Of a stretch of DNA of 7,837 nt, positions 4,681 through 7,837 are shown in pieces; positions within the stretch are counted from its first letter, which is position 1, and each line of letters begins with the position of its first letter. The notes under the pieces were generated by a model. That model ran no database searches, had not been told where the DNA came from, and saw nothing but the letters and a program-made list of their open reading frames with translations. The stretch lies in NCBI GenBank assembly GCA_030590185.1, contig JAUUZB010000137.1, positions 1 through 7,837 on the forward strand, written 5' to 3'. Source of the DNA: Deltaproteobacteria bacterium. Lineage in GTDB: Bacteria > Myxococcota > XYA12-FULL-58-9 > JAUUZB01. Made by a program: the position numbers and the translations under genes.

Positions 4681-7095
4681 ATGCGACCCTGCCGTTGGCC
4701 CCTATTAGCCCTTCCCTTCCTGATTACCTGCGCTGACGTTCGGCTGGAGTTTCCGGACGAGGAGGTCGAGGAGGTCGAGGTTGACAACCTGCTGGCGGTG
4801 ACCGGCGACTTTTGTACGTCACCGGCCGCTGACGTCGCCTATCCGGTGAAGATCATGTTCATCGTGGATGGCTCCGGCTCGCAGCAGTTCTCGGATCAAA
4901 ACCGGCAGCGGGTCGTCGCGGTGGAGGAGACGATCAACGCCCTGATCGGACAACCGAACATCTACTTCAAAGTCATCGTCTTCAACGCCTCGGTCACCGC
5001 CACCCCGAGCACCGACGACACGGACGTCTACACCAACGACATGACCATGCTGGTGGAGGCCCTGAACACCCTGGCGGAGGCGGATACGCTCACCGACTAC
5101 CAGGGTGCCCTATCGATAGCCTATGCCGAGATGAAGCGGGACATGGACGCGATCTTCCTCGACACCATCCGCGGCCAGGCGGAGCTCGGCCGCACCAAGT
5201 ACGTCAACATTCTGATCTCCGACGGCCTGCCGGATCCGCAGTGCATGGCGGGCCTGTGCAACGACCTCGACCCGCTTTTTGGGATAGAGATTGATGCGTG
5301 CCCAGGCGTGCTGGTCAAGGGGATGTGCGAGTCCCAGGACTTTTTGAACTGTCTCCTGCGGGCCGACGGTTATGAGGATCTTGGCGGCGGCATCTGCGAG
5401 TACAACGACACCCAGTGCTGGTGCCAAGAAGATTCTGACAACCTGTTCGGCGGTGCCGCCGACACCGAGTTGGCGGGGGGCAACGACTACAACCAGCCCT
5501 ACCAGATCCTGCAGCGCGTCGCCGACATCATGGAGCTGGCGGAGACCTACGAGATCGGTGACCTGCGCGTGCACGCCGGTTTGGTCCTCGATCCGCTGGT
5601 CGACCCGGCGGTGATCGAGGTCTTTGGCGACCCGGCCCAGGCGATCCCCATGATGCAGCAGGTGGCCGAGATCGGGCAGGGGCAGTATCTGGAGTTCTAT
5701 GGCGGCGACAGCATCAACTTCGTCACCATCAACTTCGACACCATCAAGCAGCACCGGGTGATCCGCGGATTCTACGCCGACAACACCGCCGCGCGTCTCG
5801 ATCCGGCCGCCCCGGACACCGACACCGACGGCGATGGCCTCACCGACAGCGAGGAGTTCGAGCTCAACAGCGACTCCCTCGATCCAGATACCGACGGGGA
5901 TGGCTACAACGACCTGCTCGAGTACCAGCTGCGCGGCTATGCCTTCGATTTTGCCGATCCGTGCCAGCCACCGATCTTCGATGGCACCGGCGCGTATACC
6001 ACCACCTGCGGCGTGGAGCCGGGTGCCTGCGACGATGACAGCGCGCCCTGTACGGAGAACATCGACTGCAACCCGGGGGCGGCCTGCGTACTCGGGACCT
6101 GCGCGGTGGATGACGACTGCCCGAACGCGCCCCATGACCGTTGTTTCATGGGCGGCTGCTGGAGCCTGAACAACTGCCAACGCACCGCGGATGGAACCGC
6201 CTACCGGGATTGGGACAAGGATGGCTTGTTCGACTGCGAGGAGCGACAGCTCGGCACCGACGAACGGAGCCCGGACTCGGACAGCGATGGGGTCCCCGAC
6301 AAGCTCGAGCACGTCTTGGGTCTCGACCCGTTGCGTTGGGACTTCGACAGCGACACCGACCAGGACAGCCTCCCGAATGGTACCGAGGTCGAGTGGCACC
6401 TGAGCCCGCTGCACGAACAGTCCTCAATGTCGCTGCGTGAACGGTATCGCTATGACCGTGATCTGTCCGGTTACGCCGTCGACGGTCGGCCCTGCTATGA
6501 CTTCACCATCAGGAAGATCAAGCTCACCCCCACCGGCGAGGCGGTCACGGTCGACGGCATGGGCGTCGGCTACAACCGCGTCATGGTCTACATCACCGAG
6601 AACATGGCCGACGCCCTCGGCTCGACCCCGGTCTACCGCGTGGGCTGCGTCTGGGCGCGGTGGGTGCCCCCGACCCTCAAGCTGCCCTTTGACGGCGAGC
6701 TCAACCTGGTGGAGACCGACTTCAGCTATTTCCAGGCCATCGATCCGGTGTTTCTCGATCCCGACATTTCGGCTCGGATCTACGACGAGGACCGCGACTG
6801 CCTGATGGCCTGCACGGACAACAGCGACTGCGGCTGTTCGACCGAGGCTTGCTGGAAGGGGATCTGCCGCCCCGCCGACTGCTGTGATGACACCGATTGT
6901 GGGAACCCAGATTATAGCTGTGTCGAGGGCAGCTGCCGGGTCGGGTGCCAGGTTGGGACCGCCCCGGATCTGATCGAGTGTCCAGGGGGGACCGAATGTC
7001 GAGACGAGTATTGCTGGGCAACCTGTTCCACCGACGTGGACTGCGCCGCTTCGCAAACCTGCGAGGATGGTGTCTGTCACGTCTTCCCCGGATGA
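4681..7095 (+). CDS. Large surface lipoprotein: vWA domain, calcium-loop repeats, Cys-rich tail
   Basis: An 804-aa exported protein. Residues 1-17 form a lipoprotein signal ending LITC (Cys17 lipidated; Thr at -1 is unusual). An acidic linker (EEVEEVEV) follows. The vWA domain starts near 55: KIMFIVDGSGS gives the metal-site motif Asp63-x-Ser65-x-Ser67, with Thr138 and Asp181 (ILISDGLPDP) completing it. Residues 188-248 are an insert with eight Cys, after which the fold resumes (LRVHAGLVLDPL; QYLEFYGGDSINF to about 360). Residues 379-411 and 510-560 are TSP3-like calcium loops (DTDTDGDGLTD, DPDTDGDGYND, DWDKDGLFD, DSDSDGVPD), separated by a Cys-rich stretch (443-498). Residues about 590-700 are a domain I do not recognise. 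Residues 707-800 are Cys-rich with repeated Asp-Cys units. GGAGG lies seven bases before the ATG. Probably outer-membrane anchored and adhesive or scaffolding; no enzyme motif was seen. Co-transcribed with the next vWA gene. Confidence 0.9.
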   Translation: MRPCRWPLLALPFLITCADVRLEFPDEEVEEVEVDNLLAVTGDFCTSPAADVAYPVKIMFIVDGSGSQQFSDQNRQRVVAVEETINALIGQPNIYFKVIVFNASVTATPSTDDTDVYTNDMTMLVEALNTLAEADTLTDYQGALSIAYAEMKRDMDAIFLDTIRGQAELGRTKYVNILISDGLPDPQCMAGLCNDLDPLFGIEIDACPGVLVKGMCESQDFLNCLLRADGYEDLGGGICEYNDTQCWCQEDSDNLFGGAADTELAGGNDYNQPYQILQRVADIMELAETYEIGDLRVHAGLVLDPLVDPAVIEVFGDPAQAIPMMQQVAEIGQGQYLEFYGGDSINFVTINFDTIKQHRVIRGFYADNTAARLDPAAPDTDTDGDGLTDSEEFELNSDSLDPDTDGDGYNDLLEYQLRGYAFDFADPCQPPIFDGTGAYTTTCGVEPGACDDDSAPCTENIDCNPGAACVLGTCAVDDDCPNAPHDRCFMGGCWSLNNCQRTADGTAYRDWDKDGLFDCEERQLGTDERSPDSDSDGVPDKLEHVLGLDPLRWDFDSDTDQDSLPNGTEVEWHLSPLHEQSSMSLRERYRYDRDLSGYAVDGRPCYDFTIRKIKLTPTGEAVTVDGMGVGYNRVMVYITENMADALGSTPVYRVGCVWARWVPPTLKLPFDGELNLVETDFSYFQAIDPVFLDPDISARIYDEDRDCLMACTDNSDCGCSTEACWKGICRPADCCDDTDCGNPDYSCVEGSCRVGCQVGTAPDLIECPGGTECRDEYCWATCSTDVDCAASQTCEDGVCHVFPG

Positions 7096-7108
7096 TGGTT
7101 GGGGGGTG

Positions 7109-7837
7109 ATGATGCTACGCAAGAAATGGCTGCGGCTCGTATTGTTGGGGCTGGTACCGCTCGGTCTGGCGACGGCCTGCACCGACGCTGATCTCTACGT
7201 CCCGCCGCAGCTAACCGAAGGGGAGCTCGACAACCGGATCAGCCTGACCGGCGGATTCTGCGCCGAGGGTTCCACCGATCTCGAGGCTTTCCTCAAGATC
7301 ACGCTGATCATCGACCGCTCCAACTCGATGAACGTCACGGATCCGAACAACCAACGGATCTCGGCGGCTCGGGATCTGGTGATGCGCTACGTCGAGGATC
7401 CCGTGACCCTCGCCATCCGGCCCGGGGTCGAGATCGCGCTGCTGAGCTTCTTCGGAGACGTGGTGGTGCATACCCGCGACGATCGAGGTCTCGCCGGTTT
7501 CTCCACCGACGGGCCCCAGATCCTTTTCTCGATCACCCAGATCGCCCAAACCAGCTCCAACACCGGCTATGACAAGGCCCTCGCTCAGGCTTTCCTGATG
7601 CTCGATGGCGACATGGCCCGGTTGTCGGACCAGGCGCGTAGCTTGAGCCGCTACGAGACGATCTTCCTCTCCGACGGCATGCCATTCCCGGACAACTGCC
7701 GCGGCGACGCCAACTCGCCGTCCGCGGCCGTGGCGTCGGTGGAGCGCATCCAGGCGCTACAGGTCTTGCACAAGGTGCCGCACACCTTTCACACCGCCTT
7801 CGCCTCCCACCCGGACATGTTTCGCTCCGGCAACGAC
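7109..7837 (+). CDS. vWA-domain lipoprotein, 3' end beyond the window
   Basis: The first 243 codons are open to the right edge. The N-terminus (MMLRKKWLRLVLLGLVPLGLATAC) is a lipoprotein signal with Cys24 as lipid site. After a short linker comes a vWA domain: KITLIIDRSNSMN supplies Asp69-x-Ser71-x-Ser73, with Thr152 (SSNTGYDKAL) and Asp189 (IFLSDGMPFPD), so the metal-binding site is complete. It is a paralogue of the preceding gene: both have LxxTG-x-FC just before the domain, and the metal-site residues are in the same order, but this one lacks the eight-Cys insert. It begins 13 bases after the previous stop, so an operon is likely. The start could be the first or second of two adjacent ATGs (7109 or 7112); the G-run at 7101-7106 is better spaced for 7112, while GTG at 7106 is also in frame. 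Downstream domains, probably calcium loops and Cys-rich modules, are unseen. Confidence 0.88.
   Translation, partial: MMLRKKWLRLVLLGLVPLGLATACTDADLYVPPQLTEGELDNRISLTGGFCAEGSTDLEAFLKITLIIDRSNSMNVTDPNNQRISAARDLVMRYVEDPVTLAIRPGVEIALLSFFGDVVVHTRDDRGLAGFSTDGPQILFSITQIAQTSSNTGYDKALAQAFLMLDGDMARLSDQARSLSRYETIFLSDGMPFPDNCRGDANSPSAAVASVERIQALQVLHKVPHTFHTAFASHPDMFRSGND

Noticed and set aside
4759..4780. Two copies of a 9-base unit (GAGGAGGTC) encoding Glu-Glu-Val
   Set aside because: A short acidic linker after the lipid Cys; ordinary low-complexity sequence, too few copies for phase or length variation to be argued.
5110..6414. A 434-codon open frame on the minus strand opposite the large lipoprotein gene
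   Set aside because: Antisense shadow produced by high GC at third codon positions; no domain and no ribosome-binding site that would favour it.

Overview
The window looks like part of the chromosome of a GC-rich Gram-negative bacterium of the Myxococcota / former Deltaproteobacteria type. The main evidence is a secreted protein with thrombospondin type 3 (TSP3) calcium-binding repeats that ends in a MYXO-CTERM-like sorting tail (Gly-Gly-Cys, hydrophobic segment, Arg/Lys end). It is followed by two large von Willebrand factor A (vWA) lipoproteins rich in Asp and Cys. No RNA gene, CRISPR array, insertion sequence or origin was seen.

Left part (1-723): a YciA-type hotdog acyl-CoA thioesterase lies on the minus strand (99-578). 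It is separated from the next gene by a 145-base divergent spacer, the right end of which is AT-rich (24 of 60 bases GC at 661-720). That spacer carries a perfect 18-bp palindrome containing promoter-like hexamers on both strands.

Accessory module (724-1927): an XRE-type helix-turn-helix protein (155 aa) overlaps by 28 bases a 245-aa AbiEii-like nucleotidyltransferase. Order, overlap and domains fit a toxin-antitoxin or phage-defence pair, with the helix-turn-helix protein as antitoxin and autorepressor and the palindrome as its likely operator. A 19-bp direct repeat duplicates the sequence across the toxin stop codon.

Middle (1998-3014): a protein with an N-terminal LysM-like segment and C-terminal TPR repeats, without a signal peptide or a visible ribosome-binding site, hence probably cytoplasmic.

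Right part (3114-7837): a cell-surface cluster. First comes the TSP3/MYXO-CTERM protein with its own promoter candidate, a strong Shine-Dalgarno sequence and a textbook intrinsic terminator. Next is an inverted repeat and a weak promoter candidate, then an 804-aa lipoprotein (vWA with a Cys-rich insert, two TSP3-like calcium-loop blocks, Cys-rich tail). Only 13 bases later starts a second vWA lipoprotein that runs off the right edge. The last two are clearly related to each other and probably co-transcribed. Together they suggest calcium-dependent adhesion or scaffolding at the outer surface, which is an inference from domains only.
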